Source of the DNA: Lithobates sylvaticus
Lineage: Eukaryota > Chordata > Amphibia > Anura > Ranidae
Direction of reading: 5' to 3'
Assembly: GCA_028564925.1 (NCBI GenBank)
Contig: CM053030.1
Span: 403,759,603 to 403,823,602 of the forward strand
Length of the DNA: 64,000 nucleotides
The position numbers and the translations under genes were made by a program. The notes beneath the pieces were generated by a model. That model ran no database searches. It saw only the letters and a list, made by a program, of their open reading frames with translations, and was not told where the DNA came from. Shown here piece after piece: positions 1 through 10,804 of this stretch (position 1 is its first letter; each line of letters starts with the position of its first letter).

Positions 1-205
1 CCTAGTAGGCACGATTTGGGGTTTAATGTGATCGGGGAGCCCATGGTGTCGTGCAGGAATTGGACTACTTGTGCCCAAAAGCCCTGCATCTTAGGACAAT
101 CCCAGATCAGATGGTAGAATGTGCCCGAAGCCTGAATGCACATAGGACAGTTGGCGGTTTGGTCCTGCCTGTACCTCGACACTCTAGTTGGTCTATATCA
201 TTTCT
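1..205 (-). pseudogene. LINE (L1/Tx1-type) ORF2 C-terminal fragment
   Basis: Read on the minus strand, the first 165 bases encode a C-terminal tail of a Tx1-like L1 ORF2, including CPMCIQASGTFYHLIWDCPK. Its C-x2-C ... H ... W-x-C spacing is the zinc-binding-like motif found after the reverse transcriptase in this LINE group. The frame runs off the left edge, so the 3' end of the element lies outside the window. On the upstream side the frame is lost near position 170-205. This is a relic. Assignment to L1/Tx1 rests on the motif and on similarity in layout to the longer L1 at 17.5-23.1 kb. Confidence 0.6.
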
Positions 206-889
206 TATATGGGATCGTGACTCATAGCATATATTAATATGCTGTGCGTTTACTGGTCAAAGTAGCGGAAAATATCTGAAGATATCTGATCCATCAATTA
301 ATTTGTTCTACCATTAAAGACTACTTGATGTCTGACATGTTTTATCCCCCTGCCTCATAAAATGAGTGAGTGAAGAACCTAAGTTCAAATATTTGATCTA
401 TTTTACTGCATTTGTGTATACCAGAGGCAAGCAATTCTCTGTCTTTCTGAGTTCAAAATAATATTGTGTAACAATCTCAAGGCATGTTTAAAATTCAAGT
501 CTGTTTGATGGAAAAGGCTTCTAAGTTTGCCCCATTGACTTTTGTCATCATTTGGCTGTTTCTAAGTATGTAAATATAAAGGCATGCAAATTGTGACTCA
601 TTGACAATAGCTGTAAAATCAATAATCCTCTGAACTCTACAGAAACTGCTGTTTTATAGCACTAATATCTTTATGGGCTTCAGCAGGAACAAAAAAGAAA
701 GTTAGACAAAATTATATTATAAGAGCACAGTTTGTACAATGGTGCATTGCTGTTTTTTTTTTTTACTTTCTAATTTTAGCAATTTTGATATGCAAACTGG
801 CATCGTATTCAAAAAGAGGTTGCTTTTCTAAAGTAGAACAATGGCATTCCAATAAAATACATGTTGCAGCACCTAGCCACTTGACCTTC
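206..889. other. AT-rich intergenic DNA, nothing recognised
   Basis: No coding frame, repeat end or RNA gene was recognised here. The sequence is AT-rich and has short T runs, including one near 751-763. Confidence 0.5.
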
Positions 890-1880
890 AAAAGATTTAC
901 CCCCCTTCCTGGTCAGGCTATTTTTTGCTATACAGCACTGCGTTACTTTAACCACTTAAGCCCCGGACCATTTTGCTGGCCAAAGACCAGAGCACGTTTT
1001 GCGATTCGGCACTGCGTTGCTTTAACTGACAATTGCACGGTCGTGCGGCATGGCTCCCAAACAAAATTGATGTCCTTTTTTCCCCACAAATAGAGCTTTC
1101 TTTTGGTGGTATTTGATCACCTCTGCGGTTTTTATTTTTTGCGCTATAAACAAAAAAAGAGCGACAATTTTGAAAAAAGCATTATTTTTTTACTTTTTGC
1201 TATAATAAATATCCCCCAAAAAAATATTAAAAAAACATATTTTTTCCTCAGTTTAGGCCGATATGCATTCTTTGACATATTTTTGGTAAAAAAAAACGCA
1301 ATAAGCGCTTGGTTTGCGCAAAAGTTATAGCATCTACAAAATAGGGGATAGTTTTATGGCATTTTTATTAATAATTTTTTTTTTTTACTAGTAATGGCAG
1401 CAATCAGCGTTTTTTATCGTGACTGCATCATTATGGCGGACACATCGGACAATTTTGACACATTTTTGGGACCATTGGCATTAATACATCGATCAATGCT
1501 ATAAAATTGCATTGATTACTGTAAAAATGTCACTGGCAGTGAAGGGGTTAACCACTAGGGGGCAGGGGAGGAGTTAAGTGTGTCCTGGGGAGTGATTCTA
1601 ACTGATAGGCTAGCAGTGACATGACACTGATCGCTGCTGCCGATGACAGGGAGCAGACGATCAGTGTCCTGTCACTAGGCAGAACGGGGAGATGCTGTGT
1701 TTACATTGGCATCTCCCCGTTCTTCAGCTCCGTGACACGATCGCGGGCACCCGGTGGACATCGAGTCCGCGGGTCACACGGGCACGGGCATGGGCACGGA
1801 GCTTGCGGCAGGTGTGCGTGCGTGCATGGCAGGAAATTCAAAGTAACGTACAGGTACATTACTTTTCCCAGCCGTAAATG
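890..1880. mobile_element. TTAA-type MITE, truncated, inside an older relative
   Basis: A copy of the non-autonomous family also seen at 13610, 20042 and 51129. It starts just after TTAA (948-951) with CCACTTAAGCCCCGGACC. It shares the internal blocks of the family (an AAAGAAAGCTCTATTTGTGG-like block, the GACCG/CACGG block, the TTTTGCGCTATAAAC block). It ends abruptly near 1876-1880 without its second terminal repeat. Bases 890-951 match the start of the same family, so the copy inserted into the internal TTAA of an older relative. TTAA target sites suggest piggyBac-type mobilisation (inference). It encodes no protein. Confidence 0.65.
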
Positions 1881-1902
1881 CTTACAGTTTTCTCCTATTC
1901 CC

Positions 1903-2593
1903 TGTCATGGTTATGCAGTAATCTTTCCCTGTTTGCTTACCTCTCCTCATGTGTTCCAACTAAGAGGCCAGCCACTCTCACCTGGTGGGTTTTATAACCT
2001 CTCCTCTAAGCATGGCTCCACCCTAGGCCCTATCAGGGAACCCTATATTAACCTGTGCACTGCAAGCCAGTGGTGCTGATCAACCATTGTGTATCCGTGG
2101 TGTGTTCGGCTTCCTGGTTCCTGCTTGTTGTGTGCTTTATGTTTGTCTCTGTTACCGACCTTGGCGTGTTCTCAACTATCCCTGTCTGCTTGTGACCCTG
2201 TACCTTTGGCGTGTACTCTGTTGTTCCTGTTTACCCTGACCTCTGCCTTATCCCCTTACTATCCTTGTCGTTCCAGCCTGCTGCTTCCTTCTCCTGTAGT
2301 CTACTGTGAGCGTGAGCTGTGAGACCCTGGGGGTCGCGACCTGGAGCCAGACTGCAGCGAAGTCCATCCTCACCACTAGAGGCTCTGGCGAACACCTGCT
2401 GGCTCTTAGACTCCGCGCCCTGGGGAATCTATGCTCTAGTTCCCACTGGGATCTGTGTTAGTGATCCAGTAGACCTGTGTCCTGAATCTCCCTGGGTACA
2501 ATCCGCAGCAGTCAGTCCTAAGGTCCACTACCTAGCGGTGCACTTCTGACTCCTACTGAGTGCACCTGTCACCTGGTCTCAGGTGACCTGACA
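1903..2593. mobile_element. Solo LTR of a Ty3/Gypsy-type element (fossil)
   Basis: The segment begins TGTCATGG and ends TGACA, the TG...CA ends of an LTR. It is flanked by TTCCC on both sides (1898-1902 and 2594-2598), a 5-bp target-site duplication. No internal gag or pol sequence follows, so this is a solo LTR left by recombination between two LTRs. Assignment to Ty3/Gypsy is an inference from the ends, length (691 bp) and frog-like LTR composition. Confidence 0.6.
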
Positions 2594-2791
2594 TTCCCCC
2601 TATAGTCTCAAACATATGTGTTGATGCAGTTTCTTATGATAGGGTGGCAACAATACTTCACTGCTTCTGTATTCAAAGCAATATTGCCACTCTCATGTAG
2701 GCTGTGCCCACCTGCGTTAAAATGGAATGAGGAGAAGTTGTAAGGGGTGTGGCTGTTAGCATTGTCACTGCTGATTCACAAGCTTCGTAGG

Positions 2792-3392
2792 CAGGGCCGT
2801 CTTTAATATTTATTGGACCCTGGGCAAAACTTTTATTGAGCCCCCCCCCATGCATTTTCCCCTGCTCTGAAACATACAATAAATAGCAGCTAGACTCAGA
2901 ATCAGTTTACTGAATCAGATCCGGCAGCTATTGCGATTGGTTGCCAGAGGTTACAGTGTATCATTAGTACCACTCACTAACTGGTCGCCAAAGGTACAGC
3001 ATACATTACGGCTCACTAATTAGTTGCTAGAGGTACAGCACATGATTTCTGCTTGTTGATTGGTTGCTAGAGATTACTATGATATGACCTCAGGGGGGCA
3101 TGATATACATATCAATGTTGATGGCCACCACTATTTACATATGAATGACGGTAATTTACATGTAAACACAGGGTCTGCAGGTGAGTCATTTGTACAATAT
3201 GGCAGAGCTGGGCAACATTAGTAGCATCACTTCACACTGAGATATTGGGACACAGCACAGGACTAAAACCTTAAGGGACGAGGGAATTTAAACCAGGATA
3301 GTTGGCAAGTATGAGGCAGCTGCTTTGGGCCCCACAACAATGACAGGGCCCAGGGTAGCTGCCCCTTTTGCCCTGCCTTAAAAACGGCCCTG
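2792..3392. mobile_element. hAT-type MITE with internal degenerate tandem units
   Basis: Terminal inverted repeats CAGGGCCGTCTTTAA and TTAAAAACGGCCCTG bound a 601-bp element. The 8 bases outside each end are TTCGTAGG and CTCGTAGG, an 8-bp duplication with one mismatch, as expected for hAT elements. The interior (about 2890-3085) holds three or four diverged copies of a ~55-bp unit built around TTGGTTGCTAGAGGTTACAG-like words. It has no transposase and would depend on a hAT enzyme supplied in trans. Confidence 0.7.
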
Positions 3393-3633
3393 CTCGTAGG
3401 GGTGTCAAACTGGCGGCCCTCCAGCTGTTACAGAACTACAAGTAAAAGAAAAGATTGAGGGTGCACCGACCTAGTGCATTACCACTAGTAAAACTTTATT
3501 AAAGCATAAAAACAGCAAAATATACTCACAAACGAGCATTTGTATGAGGCTTTGACAATATAGCAGGTTCACTTTTCTAAACACCGGCAAACCAGGACCT
3601 GATGTCGAGTCGATCAAACCAATATCACAAAAT

Positions 3634-3673
3634 GGCTGATGCCTTTCGGGGGAGTACCCCATTCTTCAGAGCC
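3634..3673 (-). ncRNA. Hammerhead ribozyme-like motif, left arm
   Basis: On the minus strand: GGCT, then CTGAAGA (consensus CUGANGA), a stem II of GGGG/CCCC closing a short UACU loop, then CGAAA, a short stem III and a 3' strand AGCC that pairs with the GGCT. This is the order of a type I hammerhead with the very short stem III known from PLE and retrozyme ribozymes. Activity is not shown. Confidence 0.5.
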
Positions 3674-3689
3674 TAAGCGATTGCCCGCT

Positions 3690-3731
3690 TAGGCTCTGAA
3701 GAAAGGGGTACTCCCCCGAAACGCATTAGCA
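3690..3731 (+). ncRNA. Hammerhead ribozyme-like motif, right arm
   Basis: Plus-strand partner of the motif at 3634-3673: GGCT CTGAAGA, stem II GGGG/CCCC, then CGAAACGC and AGC. The conserved core blocks CUGAAGA and GAAA are intact by eye. Stem III is reduced and stem I is only 3-4 bp next to the core, so self-cleavage would need dimeric RNA or tertiary contacts. Together the two motifs lie back to back across the palindrome centre. Confidence 0.5.
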
Positions 3732-3810
3732 ATTTTGTGATATCGGTTTGATCGACTCGACATCAGGTCCTGGTTTGCCGGTGTTCAGAACAGTGAACCT
3801 GCTATATTGT

Positions 3811-4865
3811 TGTAGCGGGGTCGTACCCCTTTTAGGGGAAGAGACTACATCCCCCATGATTCCCCAGGCTCCCGGGCTGCTTGTTTCCGCCCGAGAGGCT
3901 GCTGGGGGAGATGATAAAAGGGAGGTGGAGAGACCGCCTCTTCCTCTTGGGACACTTCCTTATCTGAGGCCTCACCTGACTGGTCTCCCTCTCATGACTG
4001 AGCTTGTGACGCGGAGACTACAGCCTGGGGAGACACCTGTGCGGACCGGAGCTGAAGGCCTGAAGCCTGGGCCTTGCAGCAGATGGAGTGAGACTCTCAT
4101 CCCTCAGAGTCAGCAGCAGCGGAGCGGAGACTCTTCCCTACAGTCGGTCGGTCGGAGCTGAGGACCGGAGCGCAGGGGCTGTGACTGAGGAGACCAGAGC
4201 CGCCATTGGAGGGACCGGAGCTGAGGACGGTACCCAAGGATTGGTGAGAGAGCTGAGAGGCTCATCCTGCATTGATACACACGTTTTATGCCTATTGAAC
4301 TGCCTAGGCGCAATTTACTTCAGAGCAGCAAATGTTACTTTCTGTGGATTACAAAGACACCATTTAAAGCTACATGTGCACCACCTCTACAGATTTATTG
4401 CCGGTGAAGAACACTGTACTAGTACAAGGACTGAGCTCTATTGCTAGGGATCAGGCCTGGTCCGTTAGGTAGGCGCAGATAGATTTATTGCACCTCAGGG
4501 GTGCATAGCATGCGGTCGCTACATTTGGCGCTCCGTTCCCCATTGCTAGTTTGATACATATGTGTGTACATGTTAAAGTGCATATTGCAGGGACCTGCTA
4601 AAGTATTGTAAGTCATATGTTTAAATGCATGTTACTATTTCTTTTCCTTACTGACAAAGTAAAGCCAGTTATTCTTATTTCAGCAGTCTGCTTGTGAGTT
4701 CATACCCATTACACTTAGAGTATAAGTGATGTTTATATGTGCATAGATTCATACCCCTTGACTAACTGTGCCAGAGCGGGTAGAGCAAATTGCCGGGGGT
4801 TGGTGGAGCTGTACTCAGGGACCCAAAACAAACCAGCGGCTCTCTTAACTGGGGGTAGCGCTACA
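3811..4865 (+). repeat. 5' LTR of the Gypsy element (fossil)
   Basis: It is 1055 bp long with TG...CA ends and a perfect 6-bp terminal inverted repeat TGTAGC/GCTACA. It matches 9411-10465 almost base for base. It should hold the promoter and the polyadenylation region, but individual signals were not resolved with confidence. Confidence 0.92.
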
Positions 4866-4866
4866 C

Positions 4867-4888
4867 GTGGGGGCTCGTAATCCGGGAT
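4867..4888 (+). promoter_or_regulatory. Primer-binding site, tRNA-Pro-like (fossil part)
   Basis: Just downstream of the 5' LTR the sequence TGGGGGCTCGT followed shortly by CCGGGATC resembles the tRNA-Pro primer-binding site used by many vertebrate retroelements. The match is imperfect, so the identity of the tRNA is tentative. Confidence 0.5.
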
Positions 4889-4925
4889 CCTGAGTCAGCG
4901 GGAAAAGCCGCCAGAAGGTACCGGC

Positions 4926-6261
4926 ATGGACCCAATAGAAGTGGGACGGTGGTCCGCAACATGGGCCGCTGACCCAGCCGCAGCAGCAGTCATTGAACTG
5001 CCAGGGATATGGCAGAGAGAGGCAGTCAAGCAGCTCATAATGTCATTATCCCCATGCCAAAAGTCATGGATAATGGACATGAGAAATGATGCTGGATACA
5101 CATACGCCTTAATAGAATGGAAGGAAGAGACTCCAGAGCAGTTCAGGAGCCAAAGCATACAGGCACCGAATGGCCAGGCCTATCAAGTGCTGCATGCGCT
5201 GCCAGGGAAGGGAGACTGTTCTCCTATGAAAGCCATGCTGTCCCCAAAGAAGGAAGAGCAGGAGGGCGCGGAAAGTCCCGCACCCGCACAGACTACCCTT
5301 AGTGCAGAACTGTGCGCTGTCCTAGGGGAAATTGTGACTCAGTGCAGAAGAGACCCCGGGGATTACCCAATGTCGGGATACAGGAAACTCCGGATGTTTT
5401 CAGGGAGGACACCTGTACCCTCGGGAGAAGAGGGATTTGAAGAGTGGTTAGATGGTGCCACGCAGGCCTTAGAAGAATGGGAGGTCTCAGAAGGCAGAAA
5501 GAAGCAAAGGATTGTTGAGAGCCTAAAGGGACCTGCCTTAGAGGCCATACGCAATCTGAAGACAAGCAAAAAGGATTGCACTGCCCAGGACTACATAGAC
5601 ATCCTGGAAAGTGTGTTTGGTGGGACAGAAAAAGTCACAGAACTTACCTATCAACTGGAACACTGTTACCAGAAGACAGGGGAGAAGCTGTCAGAGTACA
5701 TGGGACGCATAGACAAGATCCTGCATAGGATTATCCTGAAGAAGGGGATAGATCCAGGGAAGGTAGATGAAGCCCGTGCCCAACAGGTGATGAGGGGAGC
5801 CCAACCCCTAGACCCTGTCGACACTAGTACTACGCACCCGGCAGGATGGGAAGAGCCTGGACTACCCTGATCTCATTCGAATGGTCAGAGAAGAAGAGGC
5901 CATGTTGGAAGAGAAACGGGAAAAGCAAGTGATGGGGTCTACCAAGCTTCCAGTGGCCACGGTCAGGTCGGCCTTAACCCCTGAAAGAGACACAGAGGTA
6001 GATGCCCTGAAGTTGCAGATGTCCCAGATGATGGAGATACTGACGTCTCTAGTGGCGAAAGAGGTGCCCAGTCCCAAGAAAGAAACAAGCAGGAGGGAAT
6101 TGTTTCCAGCTGTTTCAGCACCAGCATCCTCACCTGACTACGGTGAGATGATCTGTTTTAACTGTGGCGGAGTGGGCCATATTGCAGCTGTATGTGCCAG
6201 TCCCAAGAAGAAGAAAACAGAAAGCCGCCAGCCGGCGGGAAACGCCAAAGGGCCCCGGTGA
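4926..6261 (+). pseudogene. gag region of the Gypsy element (fossil)
   Basis: Starts at an ATG shortly after the primer-binding site. The N-terminal part resembles PNMA/Arc-type Gag of vertebrate Gypsy elements. A retroviral-type zinc knuckle CFNCGGVGHIAAVC lies near 6150-6195 and is followed by a basic tail. In a live element this would be the structural protein that packages RNA. Treated as part of a broken fossil. Confidence 0.8.
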
Positions 6262-6589
6262 AGGAGTCAACCGGGTGCCCATCACCTTCAGTGAGCTCCA
6301 AGAAGTATAACAGGAAGAGAAAGCGAGGAGATCAAACCCCTCAAAAGGGGCCCAGGGATCCTCAACCAAGGTGCACTCCAGAGAAAGGGGGCAAGACCCC
6401 TCCGAAGAGACACAGCACCCCCAAGCGTGAACTCTTCAAAGTGAGAGATAACAATGTCCCTCAACGGGTTCACACTCCCACTAAGAGGGAGAAAATTAAT
6501 GCATACCAGGCTCAAGAAAGGAGCAAGTGCAGATCAAGTGCTGGCAAAGAAAAGAGTCCAAAGAAGAGGACAGCACCAACTCGGCCCTA

Positions 6590-8720
6590 CCCAGAAGAGC
6601 TGGTTGGTCCATCCCCTACTGTACCTATCCAGGTGGAAGGAGTGTACACGAAGGCCCTCCTAGACACTGGAGCCCAAGTGACCCTATTGTACAGGGACTT
6701 CTATGACAGATACCTGAGTCATCTGCCCATACAGAAGACAGAAGGAGAGGAAGATGGATTGGGGCCTAGGAGGCCCGGTGAGTCGGTCAAAGACCAGTGG
6801 AATTCAAGGTGTGAAGAGGCTTTCAGAACCTTGAAGAGAAGTCTCACCACAGCCCCAGTTTTGGCCTATGCTGACCCCACTAGACCATATGAGCTACATG
6901 TTGATGCCAGCCATGAGGGCCTAGGTGGAGTACTCTACCAGGAGTACGAAGACCAGCTACGACCAGTGGCTTATGTGAGCCGGAGCCTGACCCCCTCCGA
7001 GAAGAACTATCCCACCCACAAGTTGGAGTTCTTAGCCCTCAAGTGGGCAGTTGTTGACAAACTAAGAGACTTTTTGTATGGGGCCGAGTTTACTGTAAAG
7101 ACAGATAACAACCCCTTGACCTATCTATTCACCACCGCCAAGCTGGATGCAACTGGACACAGATGGTTGGCGGCGTTGTCTGGATTCAATTTCAGCCTCA
7201 AGTACAGACCAGGGGCTGGAAATAGGGATGCAGATGCCCTGTCCCGAAGATCCCATGTCATAGCTGATGATTGGGAAGACTGGACCCAAGTGGCACCAGA
7301 TGGAGTGCGAGCCCTTTGTCAGGGGGCTGAACTCCAAGCCAGAGGAGGATCCAGAGCTGAAGAGGTAGGAGTTACCACAGTGGGAGTCCCAAAGTGTTAC
7401 TGTGGGGTAACTCAACTAGAAGAAGAGTGCCTACCAAAGCTGTCCAAGAAGGAGCTAAGGTGTGACCAATTGGAAGACCCCATGGGGAGATTGGTCCTGG
7501 AAGCCCTGGAAGACAAGAGTCCAGAGGGACTTCGCCTTCACCCCTCCAAAGAAGCTCGCCTACTGAGGAGAGAGTTGGACAAGCTACAGGTGCATCAGGG
7601 GGTAGTCTACCGAAGGGGCCCCTCTGATGGCCCAGAAGACAAGTGGCAGTTGTTTCTCCCAGAAAAGCATCGAGAGACTGTGCTGATTGCCTTACATGAC
7701 CAGCATGGTCACTTGGGAGCAGAGAGAACCTTCCGACTTGTCAGAGACCGGTTTTATTGGCCCTGCATGAGGGCCGAAGTGGAGGAGTATTGCCATTCCT
7801 GTGCAAGATGCATTCAGAGAAAGACTTTACCCCATCAAGCTGCCCCAATGGGCCATCTACAGAGTCAAGGCCCAATGGACCTGGTATGCATTGATTTTCT
7901 CTGCCTTGAACCCGATTTGAGTGGATTGGGAAATGTTCTGGTGGTAACCGACCATTTCACTCGTTATGCTCAGGCTTTCCCAACCAAGGACCAGAAGGCC
8001 TCTACAGTAGCCAAGGTACTTCTGGAGAAGTACTTTGTTCACTATGGACTGCCACAGAGAATCCATTCAGACCAAGGAAGGGACTTTGAGAGTCGCCTGA
8101 TCAGGAAGTTACTAGATTCTCTGGGAGTAGAGAAGACTAGAACCACACCATATCACCCTCAAGGTGATGCCCAGCCTGAAAGGTTCAACAGGACCCTACT
8201 GAACATGTTGGGAACTTTGGAAACGGAGAAGAAGCAACATTGGAGTCAACACATATCAGCTCTGGTGCATGCCTACAACTGCACCACAAGTGATGTGACA
8301 GGTTTTTCCCCTTACCGGCTTATGTTTGGGAGAGAAGCAAGATTGCCAGTGGATTTGGCCTTTGGCATTTCCTTAGACCATGCCTCTGCTGCCTCCCACA
8401 AAGGATATGTGGACAGACTGAGGCACAGTTTGAAGATAGCTTACGAGAAAGCTCAAGCGGCCTCTGACCAGAGGGGGGCCCGAAATAAGAGGAACTTTGA
8501 TTTGAAAGTTAAAGTACAGGACCAACAGCCTGGGGACCGTGTACTGTTACGCAACCTAGGGATCCCTGGAAAACACAAGATTGCTGATAGATGGAGATCA
8601 GAGCCATATATCATCTGTAGAAAACTTCCAGGATTGCCTGTCTACAAGTTGAAGCCAGAAGGAAGAGTGGGGCCTTTGAAGACCTGGCATAGGAATCACT
8701 TGCTCCCACTCACTGAAGCA
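6590..8720 (+). pseudogene. pol region of the Gypsy element (fossil)
   Basis: Recognisable parts: aspartic protease with LLDTGAQVTLLY near 6658-6693; RNase H from about 6880 (YELHVDASHEGLGGVLYQ) to 7250 (DADALSRR); integrase zinc region H-x3-H ... C-x2-C near 7690-7825; integrase core with DFL near 7890, HSDQGRDFES near 8070 and PERFNRT near 8175; and a GPY/F-like segment GPLKTWHRNHLLP near 8670-8705. The order protease, RNase H, integrase is standard for Ty3/Gypsy. A long acidic, proline-rich tail follows to the 3' LTR. Broken fossil. Confidence 0.85.
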
Positions 8721-9396
8721 GTCAGAATGCCTCCAGCAAGAGACGTACCTGAATCTGTTTACATTCTGGATACCCCCAGGCCTAATACTAGGTCTCAGAC
8801 ATCCCAAGATAGGGGTGGACAGGACCCCCAACCAGAGGAAGAAAGAGGAGAACTTGAATGGCTATGGCCTTCCTCAACCCCAGGAAATTCTGCCATAGAT
8901 CTTCCACCTACTGAAGATGTGGAAGATGGAACATTGAACCCAGAAGCCACAGAGTTTGTGCCATTCAGTGTTGTGCCTGAGTGCTGGGAAGATATCCCTG
9001 GTCTCTACTCAGAAGGAGAAGTAGATGTTCCAGAACCAGAGATGTTGCCAGAATGTGTTCCTGAAGAAGGCCCAAGAGAACAGAGAGCTCGCAGAGTTGT
9101 GAAGCCTCCCAAGAAGTTAACTTACCCCCAGATGGGAGAAAGTTCAGAGGACTCTGTTACTACAGCAAGGAGAAGTGCTGAAAGCCCTGACCCATCCACT
9201 GTTCATTTGGTGGAGGGCAACCCCAGCTCACTCTCTGGCACAGTTAAACAGGTCGCCCACACTGAAGTGACCTGTAGACAGGACAGCTCCCCATCTTATG
9301 CTAATTGGTGGGAGGCTCCCCTGTCTAAATTATGTGAACGTGTTGTTACCAAGGACGCTTGTAGTTTGAACACTGTCTTTGGGGACCAAAGATTCA

Positions 9397-9410
9397 AAGT
9401 GGGGGGAGTG
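9397..9410 (+). promoter_or_regulatory. Polypurine tract of the Gypsy element (fossil part)
   Basis: AAAGTGGGGGGAGTG lies directly before the 3' LTR, where plus-strand priming occurs in LTR elements. Confidence 0.7.
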
Positions 9411-10465
9411 TGTAGCGGGGTCGTACCCCTTTTAGGGGAAGAGACTACATCCCCCATGATTCCCCAGGCTCCCGGGCTGCTTGTTTCCGCCCGAGAGGCT
9501 GCTGGGGGAGATGATAAAAGGGAGGTGGAGAGACCGCCTCTTCCTCTTGGGACACTTCCTCTTCTGAGGCCTCACCTGACTGGTCTCCCTCTCATGACTG
9601 AGCTTGTGACGCGGAGACTACAGCCTGGGGAGACACCTGTGTGGACCGGAGCTGAAGGCCTGAAGCCTGGGCCTTGCAGCAGATGGAGTGAGACTCTCAT
9701 CCCTCAGAGTCAGCAGCAGCGGAGCGGAGACTCTTCCCTACAGTCGGTCGGTCGGAGCTGAGGACCGGAGCACAGGGGCTGTGACTGAGGAGACCAGAGC
9801 CGCCATTGGAGGGACCGGAGCTGAGGACGGTACCCAAGGATTGGTGAGAGAGCTGAGAGGCTCATCCTGCATTGATACACACGTTTTATGCCTATTGAAC
9901 TGCCTAGGCGCAATTTACTTCAGAGCAGCAAATGTTACTTTCTGTGGATTACAAAGACACCATTTAAAGCTACATGTGCACCACCTCTACAGATTTATTG
10001 CCGGTGAAGAACACTGTACTAGTACAAGGACTGAGCTCTATTGCTAGGGATCAGGCCTGGTCCGTTAGGTAGGCGCAGATAGATTTATTGCACCTCAGGG
10101 GTGCATAGCATGCGGTCGCTACATTTGGCGCTCCGTTCCCCATTGCTAGTTTGATACATATGTGTGTACATGTTAAAGTGCATATTGCAGGGACCTGCTA
10201 AAGTATTGTAAGTCATATGTTTAAATGCATGTTACTATTTCTTTTCCTTACTGACAAAGTAAAGCCAGTTATTCTTATTTCAGCAGTCTGCTTGTGAGTT
10301 CATACCCATTACACTTAGAGTATAAGTGATGTTTATATGTGCATAGATTCATACCCCTTGACTAACTGTGCCAGAGCGGGTAGAGCAAATTGCCGGGGGT
10401 TGGTGGAGCTGTACTCAGGGACCCAAAACAAACCAGCGGCTCTCTTAACTGGGGGTAGCGCTACA
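9411..10465 (+). repeat. 3' LTR of the Gypsy element (fossil)
   Basis: Near-identical partner of 3811-4865. A few scattered substitutions were noted across 1055 bp. It ends GCTACA and is followed by the target duplication TTGT. Confidence 0.92.
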
Positions 10466-10804
10466 TTGTCAAAGCCTCATACAAATGCTCGTTTGTGAGT
10501 ATATATTTTGCTGTTTTTATGCTTTGATAAAGTTTTCTTTTCTTTTTCTTTCAGTCTATGAATGCCCATTATTCTGAGGAGGGCTGCAAGATGGCAGGCA
10601 TTACTCTATAAAATAAAGTTGGTCGCACCACGTACTGAGATACTAGACACCCGAGCGCAGGAGAGTTTTCTACTGTTTTTACAGAACTACAAGTCCCATC
10701 ATGCCTCTGCCGGTGGGAGTCATGCTTGTAACTGTCAGCCCTGCAAAGCTTCATGGGACTTGTAGTTCCGCAACAGCTAGAGGGCCGCTAGTTTGATACC
10801 TTTA

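Larger units (their letters stand above)
3811..10465 (+). mobile_element. Ty3/Gypsy LTR retrotransposon (young fossil, broken)
   Basis: A 6655-bp element with two 1055-bp LTRs that start TGTAGC and end GCTACA, flanked by the 4-bp duplication TTGT (3807-3810 and 10466-10469). Recognisable parts in order: 5' LTR, primer-binding site, gag with a zinc knuckle, aspartic protease, RNase H, integrase with HHCC and catalytic core regions and a GPY/F-like tail, polypurine tract, 3' LTR. No envelope gene or chromodomain was seen. The LTRs differ at only about four positions by eye (roughly 0.4%), which points to a recent insertion. The element is not whole; it carries about two or three breaks. It inserted into the palindromic repeat described separately. 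Confidence 0.92.
3444..10678. mobile_element. Palindromic hammerhead-bearing repeat (PLE-derived?), split by Gypsy
   Basis: The parts outside the Gypsy insertion (3444-3810 and 10470-10678) form one inverted repeat centred near 3683. The left arm reads AAAACTTTATTAAAGCAT outwards and the right arm resumes after the Gypsy element at 10470 and ends near 10540. The whole insertion is flanked by a 16-bp direct repeat TTACAGAACTACAAGT (3428-3443 and 10679-10694), a target-site duplication of the length produced by target-primed retrotransposition. Each arm carries a hammerhead-like motif near the centre. The geometry, two copies joined head to head, matches the large PLE pair at 40.3-50.9 kb. PLE origin is an inference; no coding sequence remains. 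Confidence 0.55.
3397..10804. mobile_element. hAT-like foldback MITE, split by later insertions
   Basis: The two ends (3397-3443 and 10679-10804) form a ~43-bp inverted repeat: GGTGTCAAACTGGCGGCCCT at the left and its imperfect complement ending at 10800. Between them lie a palindromic repeat (3444-10678) and, inside that, a Ty3/Gypsy element. Without the insertions the MITE would be about 170 bp. The start resembles the CAGGGGTGTCAAACT end of common vertebrate hAT MITEs. No clear 8-bp duplication was seen at the outer ends, so the hAT assignment is tentative. Confidence 0.55.

Noticed and set aside
1621-2079. 152-codon plus-strand frame with a GHGHGHG stretch
   Set aside because: It spans a MITE core, its broken end and the start of a solo LTR, so it is not a gene.
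9688-10047. 119-codon frame in the Gypsy LTR (also at 4088-4447)
   Set aside because: It lies within the LTR, is duplicated because the LTR is duplicated, and has no known counterpart in Gypsy elements.
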